From Cyanophora paradoxa (Eukaryota > Glaucocystophyceae > Cyanophorales > Cyanophoraceae), in contig QPMI01000062.1 of the NCBI GenBank assembly GCA_004431415.1, positions 248,001 to 312,000 on the forward strand: a DNA stretch of 64,000 nt. The letters run 5' to 3'. The notes below the pieces were generated by a model, which was given only the letters and a program-made list of their open reading frames with translations, ran no database searches and was not told the DNA's origin. Position numbers and translations under genes: made by a program. Below are positions 33,280 through 44,272 of this stretch, piece after piece (position 1 is the stretch's first letter; each line of letters opens with the position of its first letter).

Positions 33280-35190
33280 CTACAACTCGGCGACGGCGAC
33301 GGCAGCGGCAGCGGCGTCGGGGGCCGGGGCGGGGCCCGGTGCGGAGGCGAGGGCCTCGAGGGTGGCGGCGGGGACGGCGTAGGGCCCCGAGAGGAAGGCG
33401 TTCTTGTTGTCCTCGCACCCGAAGGCGACGACGAGGCCGGCCGCCTCCACCGCCACCGCCGCCTCCGCGAGGAGCGAGTGCAGGGGCGCCCCCGGGAGCG
33501 CCGCCCGCCGCCACACCCCCGTCTCCAGGTTCAGCAGGAAGCCGTCGCCCCGCCCGTCCGCGTAGGGCGCCGCCCCCATCACCAGCAGCGCCCGCCGCCC
33601 CACCCGCAGGCCCACGTGGTTCGTCCGCGCCCCCGGCGCCTCCCCCGTCGCCTGCGCCGGCCGCGTCAGGCCGCTGCGGTTCGGGTGTGCTCGGGGGGCG
33701 GTTCAAGGGAACGATCGCGCTCAGGTCCCAGGGTGTCCGCAACGCGGCCGGGGCCGCGGCTCGGAAGGATCCATTGGTAAAGTTTTGCGTTTCATCCTAT
33801 GCGCGGGGGCGGCGTGCGGGGCGCGGGGGCGCGGGGGCGCACGGAGACGAGGGCCCAGGCGTCGAGGGGCACGCTGTAGAGGTAGAGGTCGGCCCGCCAG
33901 CCGTCCCGGTCCGTCGTCCCTGCCCCCGCCCCCGCGCGTCGGCCGGCCGGCCGGGCTGGAGGAGGGCGAGCGGAGGGCGGGCCGGGGCGCACCGCCGAAG
34001 AGGAGGAGCTGGTCGCCGAAGGCGACGGCAGTGTGGCCGTGGCGCGGGGCGAGGAAGGAGCCCGTCGGGCTCCGCTGCTCCCACTCGCACCTCCGCGTCT
34101 GCCGCCCCGCCCCGCGTCGGCGGCCCGGCGGGGCGGGGCGGGGAGGGCGGGGGCACGGGCGCGCACGTCGAAGACGAAGACGTCGTTGCGGTGGATGCAG
34201 TTGACGTACCCCCCGATGACGAAGATGAGGTCCCCCACGGCCGTCATCGAGTGCCCGTTCCGCGGCGCCGGCACCTTGCCCGTCGCCTCCACCCGCGCCC
34301 ACTCACCCGTCTCCACGTCCTGCCAAGGCGTCAGCGGCCGGGGCGGCGGCGCCTGGTAGGGCGCGGCGGCGGCGCACGAGGCGGTAGAGGTCGTTGAGCC
34401 GCTCGTCGCGCCGCCCGTCGACCTTCGGCTCCTTGCGCCCGTAGAAGCCGTAGCTCCCCTGCAGCCGCTGGTGCTTCGCGCTCGCCTCCTCCGCCTTCGT
34501 CGGCGTCCGACCTGCGACCGATCCCAGTCGGCCCCGCGCCGCGCGCGACGCGCCGCGGGAAGCACACCCTCCCAGACGCCTCCGAATATGTACACGTGCT
34601 TTCCAATGGCTACGGCCTGCCGAGAGTTTTGCCGATCAGCCCCAGCCCGGGTTGCCCCGGGCGGCACTGAACCGACCGTATGCGAGCGTCTCGGGGTGGG
34701 GATGTCGCCGAACGCGTCCAGCTTTCGCCACGTTCCGCAAACTAGGGAGACTTCGCGATCAGGGATCGCGACTGAGGCGCAGCGCCGGCACACGCGCCTT
34801 GATCGTGGAGTTCCAGAATCCAGACATCGCTACTGAACTTGGTGTACGTCTCGCTGCCTCCGAAGACAACGACATAGCGATCGCAGGCTGTTGCCGATGC
34901 CCCGAACCGCCTGCGCCCGGGTGAGCGGCGGCCTGGGCTGGAAGATCGCGGCCGCACGGTGTCGGGCCCTGGCCCTCGGTCCGGACGTGCTTCCAAACCC
35001 TTCGCCAGTCTGCCAGGTGCGCATTAGGCAACGCAGACACGCAGGGAGACACGCGAGACGCACCAGCCTCGGAACCGAGGCGCGCGAACCGCGACGAGAT
35101 CTTGCGCGCCTGGCAAAGCTCCTCGGGGCTCAGATGCGAGAGAATCCCCACCAGGAGCTCGTCTGGTAGGTCCAGGAGCCCGCGATCCAT
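33280..35190 (-). CDS. F-box protein with Kelch repeats
   Basis: The ATG at 35190 starts directly with an F-box (LLDLPDELLVGILSHLSPEE, then LCQARKISSRFARL). Downstream exons carry Kelch blades with the usual G-G / W pattern: DRYVVVFGGSETYTKFSSDV, TWRKLDAFGDIPTPRRSHTV, AVAIGKHVYIFGGV, WARVEATGKVPAPRNGHSMT, DLIFVIGGYVNCIHRNDVFV, GSFLAPRHGHTAVAFGDQLL and LYLYSVPLDAWALVSV. A final propeller-like exon (LLVMGAAPYADGRGDGFLLN) ends at the TAG at 33280. It is likely an SCF adaptor with a beta-propeller substrate domain, as in plant F-box/Kelch proteins. The intron at 33674-33842 is longer than its neighbours and holds an element shared with a PP2C intron. It is divergent from cutA with 172 bp between starts. 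Confidence 0.88.
33712..33806 (-). mobile_element. Intron-borne repeat, decayed copy A
   Basis: The core at 33720-33796 matches 58341-58415 (shared GGAAGGATCCATTGGTA and AGGTCCCAG.GTGTCC, with TTTCATCC at the end). It lies inside an intron of the F-box/Kelch gene, in the same orientation relative to the host gene as the second copy. The terminal inverted repeats seen in copy B are mostly eroded here. Confidence 0.65.
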
Positions 35191-35362
35191 CGCGGCAGCA
35201 CCGCGATCCTCGCCGCAACCAGACTTGACCGCGATACCCCTCCGAGCCTACCGAAAAAAACCAAAGCGCATGCGCCTCGGCCTACGGCGGCTTGCGGCTG
35301 CATCGAACCTTCTTTCTAGGCGCTCCGCAAACTCGTTCGCCTTGCCGCGAGCCCTCCACACG

Positions 35363-36046
35363 ATGTCGCAGCCCGAGGTCCGCTTCCGCGCCCCGGCGCG
35401 CTCGCCGCGCCAACGACACGTGCGCAGCATGTCATCGCGTACGTAACGGTGCCGTCTACCGAGGTCGCCGCCGAGGTCCGCGCCGCACTGCGGCAGCGCT
35501 CTCCTAGCGCGCGCCCGATGCCGGCCGACGCGCCTGAGCTGCGCGCACATGCTCGGCAGATGTCGAAGAAGATCGTCGAGAACAAGCTCGCAGCAGTGCG
35601 TCGCCGCAGCTGCCAGGCTGGAGCGCCGGCCGCGATGCGCATGCGGCTCTAGCTGGAGACGCTTCGCACGCAGTGCGTGACGTACAGCGGGACGACGAGC
35701 GTATACACGTGGGAGGGCAAGGTCGAGACCTCCTCCGAGCAGCTCATGATGATCAAGACGCGCGCCTCCCTCGCCCCCGGTGCGCCTCGGCCGCGGCGCC
35801 GCGGGCCCGGCCCTGGACCGTGCGGGGCTCACGCCGCCCCCGCCAGAACTCACCACCTTCATCAAGGGCATCCACCCCTACGTGCGCTCGGACGGGACTC
35901 CTCCCCTCCCGCCCCCTCCCCTCCTGACCCCGGGCCGGCCGGCGCCCCGGCAGAGTGTCCCGGAGGTGATCTTCACGCCGATTTTGTACGGCAACCCCGA
36001 CTACCTCGCCTGGATCGCCTCCTCCACCAAGGAGGGCGCGAAGTGA
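35363..36046 (+). CDS. cutA: CutA1-like divalent cation tolerance protein
   Basis: The spliced protein is about 110 residues, the usual CutA size. Exon 1 is only MSQPE. Later exons give HVIAYVTVPSTEVAAE, SKKIVENKLAA, then CVTYSGTTSVYTWEGKVETS with SSEQLMMIKTRASL, then ELTTFIKGIHPY, and finally VPEVIFTPILYGNPDYLAWI ending at TGA at 36044. This matches the CutA pattern including the KLAAC junction, the WEGK motif, HPYxVPEV and the GNPxYLxW end. CutA forms a trimer of ferredoxin-like folds. Bacterial CutA is linked to copper tolerance, and eukaryotic forms are found in organelles or membranes with less certain roles. I see no clear signal peptide. The acceptor of the third intron is set at the AG before TGCGTGACG because it restores the conserved KLAAC. 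Confidence 0.93.
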
Positions 36047-36136
36047 GCTCGAATTGACCGTCCGAGTGAACGAGCAAGGGGCAGGGCCAGGGGGAGGGGA
36101 GCGAGGGGGGTACGGGTCTCGGGAGAATGGGGTACG

Positions 36137-39100
36137 CTACTTGATCTCGGAGAGGGTCGCGCGCGGGGGCGGGATCTCGGCGCCCAGGCGCTCCAGGTCC
36201 GCCTCCCCCAACAGGATCCGCCCGATCTGTGCGAGCGCGTACCCCCCGGGGTCAGGGCGGGGCGGGGGCGGGGGCGGGAGGGGACGGCCCCGGGGGGCGC
36301 ACGGCGTCCTCGCGGCGCAGCGGTTGCGCCATCGCCCGCAGAAAGTCGCGCGACGTCGCCAGCGCCTGCGAACGAAGGGCGTTGGAGCGGGGAGGAGGAG
36401 GGCGGGGCACGGGCGCGCCATCTCCACGGAGAGGTCGCTGTTCGCGTCCAGCAGCTGGTCCGTGATCCACCTGCCGGCAGAGCTCAAGATAGAAGAGCTG
36501 AGAGGGGGGCGGGGGGGGGCGGGCTCGCGGGCCTGGGGAGCTTGGAGCGCTTGTCCTGGCGGTTGTACCGCTTGTCGGCGAAGATCATGAGGCCGTAGTC
36601 GGTCTTGCTGCGGATGACGCGCCCCACGCACTGCGCCGCCTGCCGCATCTGCGCGCGGGTGAGGCGGCGGCCGGGCCGAGGCGGGGCGGGGCGGGGCGGA
36701 CGGCGTCGAAGGTGAGGAAGTCGCCCTCGCGGATCTGGAAGTTGTCGCGGAGGAACTCGAGGCGGGCGCGGAGGATGCGGGAGAGGGTGTACTGGAAGGG
36801 GACCCCGAAGAGCACCACGGCCCGCCCGTAGTGGTTGTCGAAGTCGATCCCCTCCGCCACCTGCCCGAGGGGCGTGAGGCGGGGCTCCAAGCGAGCGAGC
36901 AGGGCGGCGGGGGGCGGGGGGCGGGCCTTGCCGCGGGCGACGGAGAGGAAGACGGCGCCGCGGCCGCGGTCGCAGGCCTTGCGGAAGTTGGCGAGGGCGA
37001 GGGTCGTCTCCACCACGTCCGTCGTCTCCAGGAAGATGAGCTTGTGCTCCATCACCTGCTTGAGGACGCCCATGTCGTTCCACCCGCTCACGATCTCCTC
37101 CATGTAGAGGTACGACGGGAAGAAGCAGACCATCCCGTCCGGCACCGTCGCCGCCAGCTCCACCTGCCCCGGGGTCAGCGGGGAGGGAGCGGGGGAGGGG
37201 TAGGGCGCACGAGGAGGTTGCCGTAGTTGCGGACGACGGAGGGGTCGTTCCTGAGGTCGAACTTGGTGCTGATCGCCTGCTGGTCGCTCCCCCGCGTCAC
37301 CACGATCGGGCAGATGCAGTTCCGGTGCAGGCTCTGCCCGCAGTTCAGGGGCGGGGCGTGGCGGGGCGCGGGGGCGCGGGGGCGGGTGCGGGCCATGGGG
37401 AAGGAGCGGATGGTGACGGGGCGGAAGTCGAGGATGCGGGGGTAGAGGTCGAGGGGGGAGAGGGTGCCGGAGGTGATGACGACGGACTGGAACTTGGCGA
37501 AGACGGGCTTCACCGCGAGGCTCGCGTCCAGGCACGAGAGCTGCAGCACCGGGTCGTGGAACTGCGGCGTCCGGTCGTCGAACGGCTCGATGATGATCGC
37601 GAAGCCCTGCGCGCGCACACACAAACGGGTTCGAGCCCGGCTGGGAGGGTTCGGGGACAAGGGGAGGGACCTTGTTGTAGGTGGCGACGAGAGTGGCAAA
37701 GTGGCAGAGCTGCGCCCCCGGCGTCAGCGGCGCCGGGCCGCCGGCGGCGGAGGCGGGGCGGGGCGGGGCGGGCCTGGTTGAGGGGAGTGAACTCGTCCGT
37801 GTCCCCAACTGAGGGCGGGCGGGCGGCGGGCGTGAGGCGGGGGCGGCAGGGCGCCGGGGGCCGGGGCGGGGCGGGGGCGGGCGGGCGGACTCTGGAGGGT
37901 GCGGAGGAGGGAGGCGAGGCGGTCGTAGCAGAACTTCATCGGCTTCGCCTCGATCGTCGTCGCCTGGTGCAGCTGCGCCCCGGCCCCGCGTCGGCCAGGC
38001 GGGCGGGGCGCGGGGGCGCGGGGCGCACGCGGAGGAGGAAGGCGGTGGGCGTCTCGGTCTCGACGTGTTGGACGCCCAGGCGCTGCCGCACGTACTCGAG
38101 CAGCCGCCGCAGGAACGCGATGAAGTGCTCCGCCTTGCGGATGTTCCCCGGCACCGCCTCCGTCACCACGTCCCGCGGCAGCACCGCGTTCGCCAGCGTC
38201 CCCTCCGGCAGGTTCACCCCTGCTCGGCGCCGGCGGCGCTTCAGAGGGGCGGCGCCCGGCTCGGGAGGGGGCGGAGGGCGAGACGGCACCGGGGCGGGAG
38301 GCGATGCCCTGGAGGAGGCGGCGGTACTCCTCCTGGAGCTTGGCGGCGTCCACCTGCTTCGCCCGCGTGACCGCGTTCGAGAGCTTCGTCACGTTCGCTT
38401 GCGCCGCGTCCAGCGACCGCCGCGTCAGGTTCACGCTCAGCGCCTCGATGCACACGTTGTCTGCCCCCGCGCCCCGCCCCGCCGGCGGGTCGGAAGAAGC
38501 GGGGTGCGGGGGCGGGGGCGGGCGGGGCGGACCGATGTTGTGGGCCTCGTCGAAGACGACGATGCACTGCGGCTCGAGCTCGCTGGAGACGAGGCTCGCG
38601 ATCTTGGGGTCCAGCAGGTACTGGTAGCTGTACACGACGACGTCCGCCATCCGAATCGTGTGCCGCGCCAGGAAGTACGGGCACCACTTCTTCCTGCGCC
38701 CCCGTCCCCGAGCCACTCCGGTCGGGCCCGGCGCGGCGCGGGGCGGCGCGGGGCGGGTCGCGCGGCGCGGCGGGGCGCACTCCTTGGCGAACTCGCGCAT
38801 GTCCTCGAGCGTGTAGATGCCCTTCCGCATCAGCGCGTCCTGCCCCGTCTTCTCGAACTCCTGCGCGCGCGCGCGCGCCGGCGTCGGCGGGCCCTCAGCT
38901 CCGGCGGGGGCGCGCGGGGCGGCGCGGGGCGGGGCGGCGCGCGCCTCGAAGTACTCGCAGAGCTCGGTGCCGGGGTTCTCCTGGGCGGCCAGCCGCACCC
39001 AGGAGGCCGTCAGCTGGTTGCACTTCGCGTCCACCGACTCCCGGTGCGTCGTCTCGCTCACCTGCCCCGCCCCCGCGCCTCGCCCGGCCGCCCGGAGGGG

Positions 39101-39728
39101 CGCGGCGGCGCGCGAGGGAGCCGGCACGCACCCGCGGGTGCACGCACAGGTTCTTGCGCGAGGAGAGCCCGATCGCAAGGACCTGCGCACCCAGGCGCTC
39201 GCTCGCGGCAGGTGCGGCGCGCGCCGGGGGGGCGAACCTGCGCCCCCGCCTCCCCGATCTGCTGTTTCCTGTATCGGATGACCCCTCGAAGCTCTTCCAG
39301 GACCTTCCGGCGCCGGCGTCGGTGAGCTGCAGGCGGCGGCGCGCTGGGGCGGAACGAACCTTCTCCATCTCCGGCACCGTGCGCGTGCAGTAGATGAGCT
39401 TCCCGACCTCTTTGTGCGCGAGCTGGTACGACGTGATGAGCGACAAGAGCGTGACCGTCTTCCCCGTCCCCGTAGGCATCTCCAGCACGCAGTGGCCCTG
39501 CGCAAGCACCGCGTCACACGCGCGCCGAGGACGGCGTCCACGCGCGGAGTGCGTTCGCACCCGCGCGTCGAGTGCGCGCTTGAGCTCCAGCATGTAGTTG
39601 TACTGCTCCGGGTAGACATAGTCGTACGGAAAGTACACCGTGAGCCCTTCGAGGTTGAAACTGCGCGCTTCCGGTCACGGCATGCGCTGCGGCGGCGCCC
39701 GGCGGCGCTCGGTCCGTACGCACATCAT
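36137..39728 (-). CDS. XPD: XPD/Rad3-family DNA helicase (TFIIH subunit)
   Basis: XPD is a 5'-3' superfamily-2 helicase of TFIIH, needed for nucleotide excision repair and transcription initiation. A tiny first exon (ATGAT at 39728-39724) spliced to TTTCAACCTC gives [20 protein letters not shown], matching the conserved N-terminus. Motifs seen are MPTGTGKT (Walker A), [34 protein letters not shown] (DEAH box), [44 protein letters not shown] and [14 protein letters not shown]. The four cysteines of the iron-sulfur cluster are all present: [26 protein letters not shown] and [10 protein letters not shown]. The stop is at 36137. At least ten short introns interrupt it. It is divergent from the PP28 gene with 280 bp between starts. 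Confidence 0.96.
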
Positions 39729-40008
39729 CGCGGCCGCCGCACCGCGCCGGGCGCGAGCCCGAGCGCTCTACCTCGATACCCCAATCGAAGGCAGCCCGAT
39801 CGTGATAAGGAAAGCAGCGCTACGTGGCGGGGCTTCGCGTTCCAAGCTGCGAGTATGACGGTACCCCTTAGCTGTACGAGGGGTACAGTACCCTCGATCT
39901 CGGTAGCCTGGGTGAGCTCCGCCGCCTGGCCCGTCGCGAGGCGCGCCTGGTTGTCTTCGTAATCGTCCCTCACTCTGCCGCCGGCGCAGTCGCGTCGAAA
40001 CAGTAGCC

Positions 40009-41164
40009 ATGCCGCGCGACGCTTTCGCCCCCGGCGGCCGCAAGTATGGTGCGCGGATGTGCAGGGAGTCGCATTGAGCCCCGCGGGATGTGTCGGGACG
40101 CTTGCGGTTGCGTCCGCTCACTGCACTCTGCAGAGAAGAGCAAGAGCCAGAGCCACCGACGCGGCGGCGGTCGGCACTTCTCAAAGATGGAGGAGGAGGT
40201 TCCGGGAGAGGATGCGGAGAAGTGGCGCGCCCGCAGCAAGCACGATGAGGCGAGCCACGGACAATGCAGCGCGCGGCGGGGGCGATTCGCTCTCAGTCCT
40301 CGCTCATCAGGGCCCCGCCGTCCCTGCGCAGGATGACAGTGAAGAGGACAGCAGCGATGGGAGCGGGTCGGGCTCTGAGAAGTCGGGATCGGGCAAGGAG
40401 GGCGAGAAGGGCGAGAAGGGCGAGAAGGCCGAGAAGAAGAAGGCCGAGAAGCCCAAGGACAAGGGCAAGGTCGGCGCGGCATGCCGCTCCGCGTCGCGAT
40501 TACGTACGCATGCGCTTGACCGCATGCGCAGGCCCCCGCGAAGAAGGGCGACGCCGACTCGGACTCGTCGGAGGAGGAGCCCGCCGTGCGCTCGAGTCGG
40601 CGCCGCCGCGCAGCGTCTCGCGCAGCTCATCGCCCGTTCAGGCGCCGGCGGGGTCGAACCCGAATCGGGCAGGGCCGCAGCGCAACCTGAAGGTGTCGCA
40701 GCTCGACACAGCCGTCCCTGAGAAGCGCGAGTTGACTCGCCGGGAGCGGTGCGCGCTCGCGGGTGCGCCGTCCGCTCTGCCACGCCTCAGACCGGTGCGG
40801 CAGCGAGGAGCTGGAGAAGCAGCGCGCGAAGGAGGCCTACATGAAGAAGCATCTCGCGGGGCAGACCGAGGAGGTGCCCCGCGCCCGCGCCCGCGGTTCT
40901 CGCAGGGCGGCGATGACGCGGGACGGCTCGCAGGCGAAGAAGGATCTCGAGCGGCTCGCTCTCATCCGGAAGCAGCGCGAGGAGGCGGCGCGGAAGCGCG
41001 ACGAAGAGATCAAGGGTGCGCGGGCATTCGATTCAAGCTATTGCATCCTGCACACCTGGAATTTTTCTAGAGCATCACTGTACGGCATTTCCACCACGCC
41101 CCTTCTGACTCTCCGATTTCGCTACGCAGCGCGCGAGCAGAAGAAGGTTGAAGCCCGCAAGTAG
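40009..41164 (+). CDS. PP28/PDAP1-like casein-kinase substrate phosphoprotein
   Basis: The ATG at 40009 gives [13 protein letters not shown], like the PP28 family start. Acidic and lysine-rich exons follow ([19 protein letters not shown], then [13 protein letters not shown], then [13 protein letters not shown]). The diagnostic C-terminal block is [64 protein letters not shown] and [11 protein letters not shown], ending at the TAG at 41162. The family (also called heat- and acid-stable phosphoprotein) is small and mostly disordered, is phosphorylated by CK2, and may bind RNA or PDGF in animals. Its role in algae is unknown. Seven or so short introns are needed, one apparently starting with GC (at about 40252). 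Confidence 0.92.
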
Positions 41165-42082
41165 GAGAGGGCACGCGGCTCTTGCTGTAGGCTTCATAGC
41201 GTCTTGCTTTTAGATGACACAGTCGATACCGCCGCTCCCAGAGCAGCATCCCGTCCCTCGCCGTGGCTCCGCCCGGCCCCGCGGCCGGCGCTGGCTCCGC
41301 CCAACCCCGCAGCCGGCGCCGCGCGGCGGCCGCGCGTAGCTCGACAGATCTCGCGCGCGCGATCGACTCCGCCGTGTCGAGCAGGAGCATGCGAGCTAGC
41401 CGCCGCGACGCTGTACGCAGCGATACGCGAACACCTACCGGACTGCGCTTCTGTCACACCACGACAACGTACCCCAGCTTCGCGATCGGCTTACCGATCC
41501 GACCGCCGTCTCGCCGAGCCGGATTGAGCAGTACCAATCAACCAATACGCCAGCAACGACCGCACCATGGAGCGCTAGACGTCGAGGTGCGTCGTATACC
41601 TGAGGACGTTCAAATGAGTGCCCGGGAAGATACGGATATCTGTGACCTTAAGAGTCTTCTGGGACGCCGCCTTATCCGTTTCCTCTTCTTTGCTCGCATT
41701 GGAAGGGATCCGCCGGCGTCCCGCGCCTGACGCCGGCTCGTAGACGATGCAGAGCACACGGGGTCGACGGAGGTCCCACACGGGCCAAACAGCACATCAT
41801 ACGGGTTATGGCAACTTGTAAGTCACCTTTTAACACGTTTCTCCCCTCTAGCTAAAGCCCTTCCCACTCCTGGCACGCGCCACGCGTCTGACAGCTTGGG
41901 AGGCACCCCGCTGACCGTGCGTACGTTTCGCTCCTCAGGATATCATCAGAAATGGACATCGGGCGAGAGGAAGTCACGGTTCCCGAGGAGGCCTCGTTTC
42001 TGAGGGCGAGGAGGTTCGTTCCGAGCCGCGCTGCGAGGCGCGCTGTGACGCCGCGCGGCCGATCGTCAGAGATTCTCGCGGG
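41165..42082. other. Unresolved region, possible small gene on the minus strand
   Basis: Two minus-strand stretches look weakly coding. One is at 41575-41781 (IRIFPGTHLNVLRYTTHLDV before a stop). The other is at about 41180-41390 (MLLLDTAESIARARSVELRA and LLWERRYRLCHLKARRYEAY). Neither matches a family I know and I cannot join them convincingly. They would lie head-to-head with the nucleotidyltransferase gene, which fits the alternating pattern of the window. GC is lower than in the flanking genes. Confidence 0.3.
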
Positions 42083-44272
42083 ATGTCTACCCGCATCGTC
42101 TCTTCTGCCGTGCGTGCGGCGCTTGGCGACGGGCTGGCCAAAATTCAGCGCGCCAAGCCGCAACCGCGACCCAGTGTACGTGTCTCGGTGTCCGCGTCGC
42201 CACGAATGCTCATGCTTTTTGTCTCAGAGCACACAGAAACTGGTGCAGCATGCGGAGGAGGGGCTGCTGCGGCCGCTATCGGTCGACGACGCGGCCAGTC
42301 GCACCTCGAGCGAGGACGCGTGCCCGCCGTCCCCAGGAGGCCGCTCCAGCGACGAGTGCGTGATGGGGCACGCGCACAAGCTCCCGCCGATGTCGCCCGC
42401 ATCCGTCGACGTGTCGTCGGAGTCCCCGATCGAATCGTGCCCCAGCGACTGCGAGCTCGAGCCCGACGAGGGCGGCACGCCGCAGAAGTCAGCAGCATGC
42501 GCGCTGCCAGAAACGCCGCCGCTGCGCACCCGATCGTTCTCCTTCGGGGTATCCCCGTCGGTGGCGGCTGCGATAGCGTACGGTGCGCGACGAGGAGGCG
42601 CAGCGCTTATTCCTCCGCTGAGGCGCGAGCAGGTCCGTCGGCGGCGCGGCACCCGCACCTGGAGGACTACGCGTGGGCGTGGCGGCGGCCGAGCGCGCCG
42701 GAGCCGGCGGCGGACGACGCCGCAGACGCCGTCGCGCGCGCGCAGCTGGCGGCCCTCGACGCCGAGCTGTGGGAGGAGGCGCGCCGCGCCGGCCCCGAGC
42801 CGGCTGCCCTCGCCGTCTACCGCCGCTGCATCCTCGCCTTCCTGACCCGCTCGCCATGGCCGTGCGCCCGCGCCGCCCGCCCCGCCCGCGCCCCCGCACG
42901 CCCGCCGACGCTGCGCAGGTTTGCCCGGGCTGCCGCCTGGAGCTGGTCGGCTCGTGCGCCTCGGGCTCCGCCACCGTGCGCCGCGCCCGCCACCGGCCGC
43001 GCCGCCGCCGGCCGAGCGCGCCGGCAGAGCGAGAGCGACATCGACGTGGTGATCCTGACGTGCGCGCCGCCGGCCGGCCGCGGCCGCGCCATCTCCCTCC
43101 TGAACAAGTTCGCCGAGCTCCTCACCGCCAAACACGTGCGCGCGCGCCCTCGCCGCCCGCCCCGGCCGCGCCGCGCCTCACGTAGCGCCGCAGGGGGGCG
43201 ACCGTGACGCCGCGGCGGCCGTGCGGGACGCGCGCTTCGACACGGTCCGCCCGCCCCCGCACCGGCGCCCGGAGCACGCCTGCGGCGTCCAACGGGGCGG
43301 GCGGGGGCGGGGCGCAGAAAATCCGGAGCGTGCAGGTGGTCTCGAACGCCCGCGTCCCCGTGCTGCGCTTCGAGGAGCCCCACATCGGCGCGCCCCGCCC
43401 GCCCGCCCGCCCCGCCGCCCCGTCCCGCCGCTGAGGCGGGGCGCGCAGAGGTGCGGTGCGACGTGACGGTGGACCAGGTGCTCTCGGTGCACAACACGGC
43501 GCTGCTGCGCGCGTACCTCGCCGCCGACGACCGCGTCCGCGCCCTCGTCCTCCTCGTCAAGAAGTGGGCGGGGGCGCGCGGCCTGCGCGACGCCTCCCGC
43601 GGCTCCCTCTCCGCCTACGCCTGGTCCCTCCTCGTCATCAACTTCGCCCAGGCCCGCCCCGCCCCGCCCCGCCCCGCTCTGTTTTGCTCGCCCGCCCGCC
43701 CGCCCGCCCGCGCTGACGATCGCGGCCGCAGTGCGTGCCGCGGCCGCCGCTGCTGCCGTGCCTGCAGTCGGCGGCGGCGGTGGACCCCGCGCGCCCCGCC
43801 GGCGCCACCCGCGAGACCGTCTACAGCGCCGCGGGGGCGTACAAGGTCCGCCCCGCCCCGCCCCCGCCCCCGCCCCGGGGCCCGCGCCTGAGGCCGGCGT
43901 CAGGTGGAGTACGGGCGGGGGTGCGAGGGCCTGCTGCGGGGCGGGGAGCCGGGGGCGTGCCTGGCGGAGCTGCTGGTGGAGTTCTTCCGCTTCTACGGCT
44001 TCGACTTCCGCTACGGCGCCGAGGCCGTCTCCGTCCGCTCGGGGCACATCGCGCCGCTCGGGGCGGGGGCCCTCCCCGCGTGGCCCAAGCTGGTGGTGGA
44101 GGACCCCTTCGAGACGGACTTCGACTGCGCGCGGACGCTGAGCAAGGAGCAGCAGGCCGTGCTCGTCGAGGAGCTGCGCGACGCCTACTACGACCTCCTC
44201 CAGGGCCGCCCCTTCCGCGACATCTGCGCCGCCCCCCGCAGCGCCCGCCGCCGGCCCCCGGAGGCCCTCTAG
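42083..44272 (+). CDS. Non-canonical poly(A) polymerase / terminal uridylyltransferase
   Basis: This enzyme adds A or U residues to RNA 3' ends, affecting RNA decay or maturation. The ATG at 42083 leads to an exon (MSTRIVSSAVRAALGDGLAK). A long Ser/Pro/acidic region and an arginine-rich linker follow. The nucleotidyltransferase core is CRLELVGSCASGSAT, an intron, then SESDIDVVILT, the GS...DxD catalytic pattern. VRCDVTVDQVLSVHNTALLR follows, with the third acidic residue. The central domain shows VRALVLLVKKWAGARGL and LSAYAWSLLVINFAQ. The PAP-associated domain shows LAELLVEFFRFYGFDF, LVVEDPFETDFDCARTLS and ELRDAYYDLLQG. The stop is TAG at 44270. The design is closest to Cid1/TUTase/GLD2 proteins without RNA-binding domains. 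Nucleotide preference cannot be read from the sequence. Confidence 0.92.

Noticed and set aside
37325-39325. 666-codon plus-strand frame opposite XPD
   Set aside because: It is antisense to well-conserved XPD exons and is low-complexity Arg/Gly/Ala, so it is a shadow of the real gene.
39725-39973. Minus-strand frame upstream of XPD (MRDDYEDNQARLATGQAAEL)
   Set aside because: It looked like a possible N-terminal extension of XPD. The conserved family start is restored by the ATG at 39728 instead, so this is probably leader sequence or chance.
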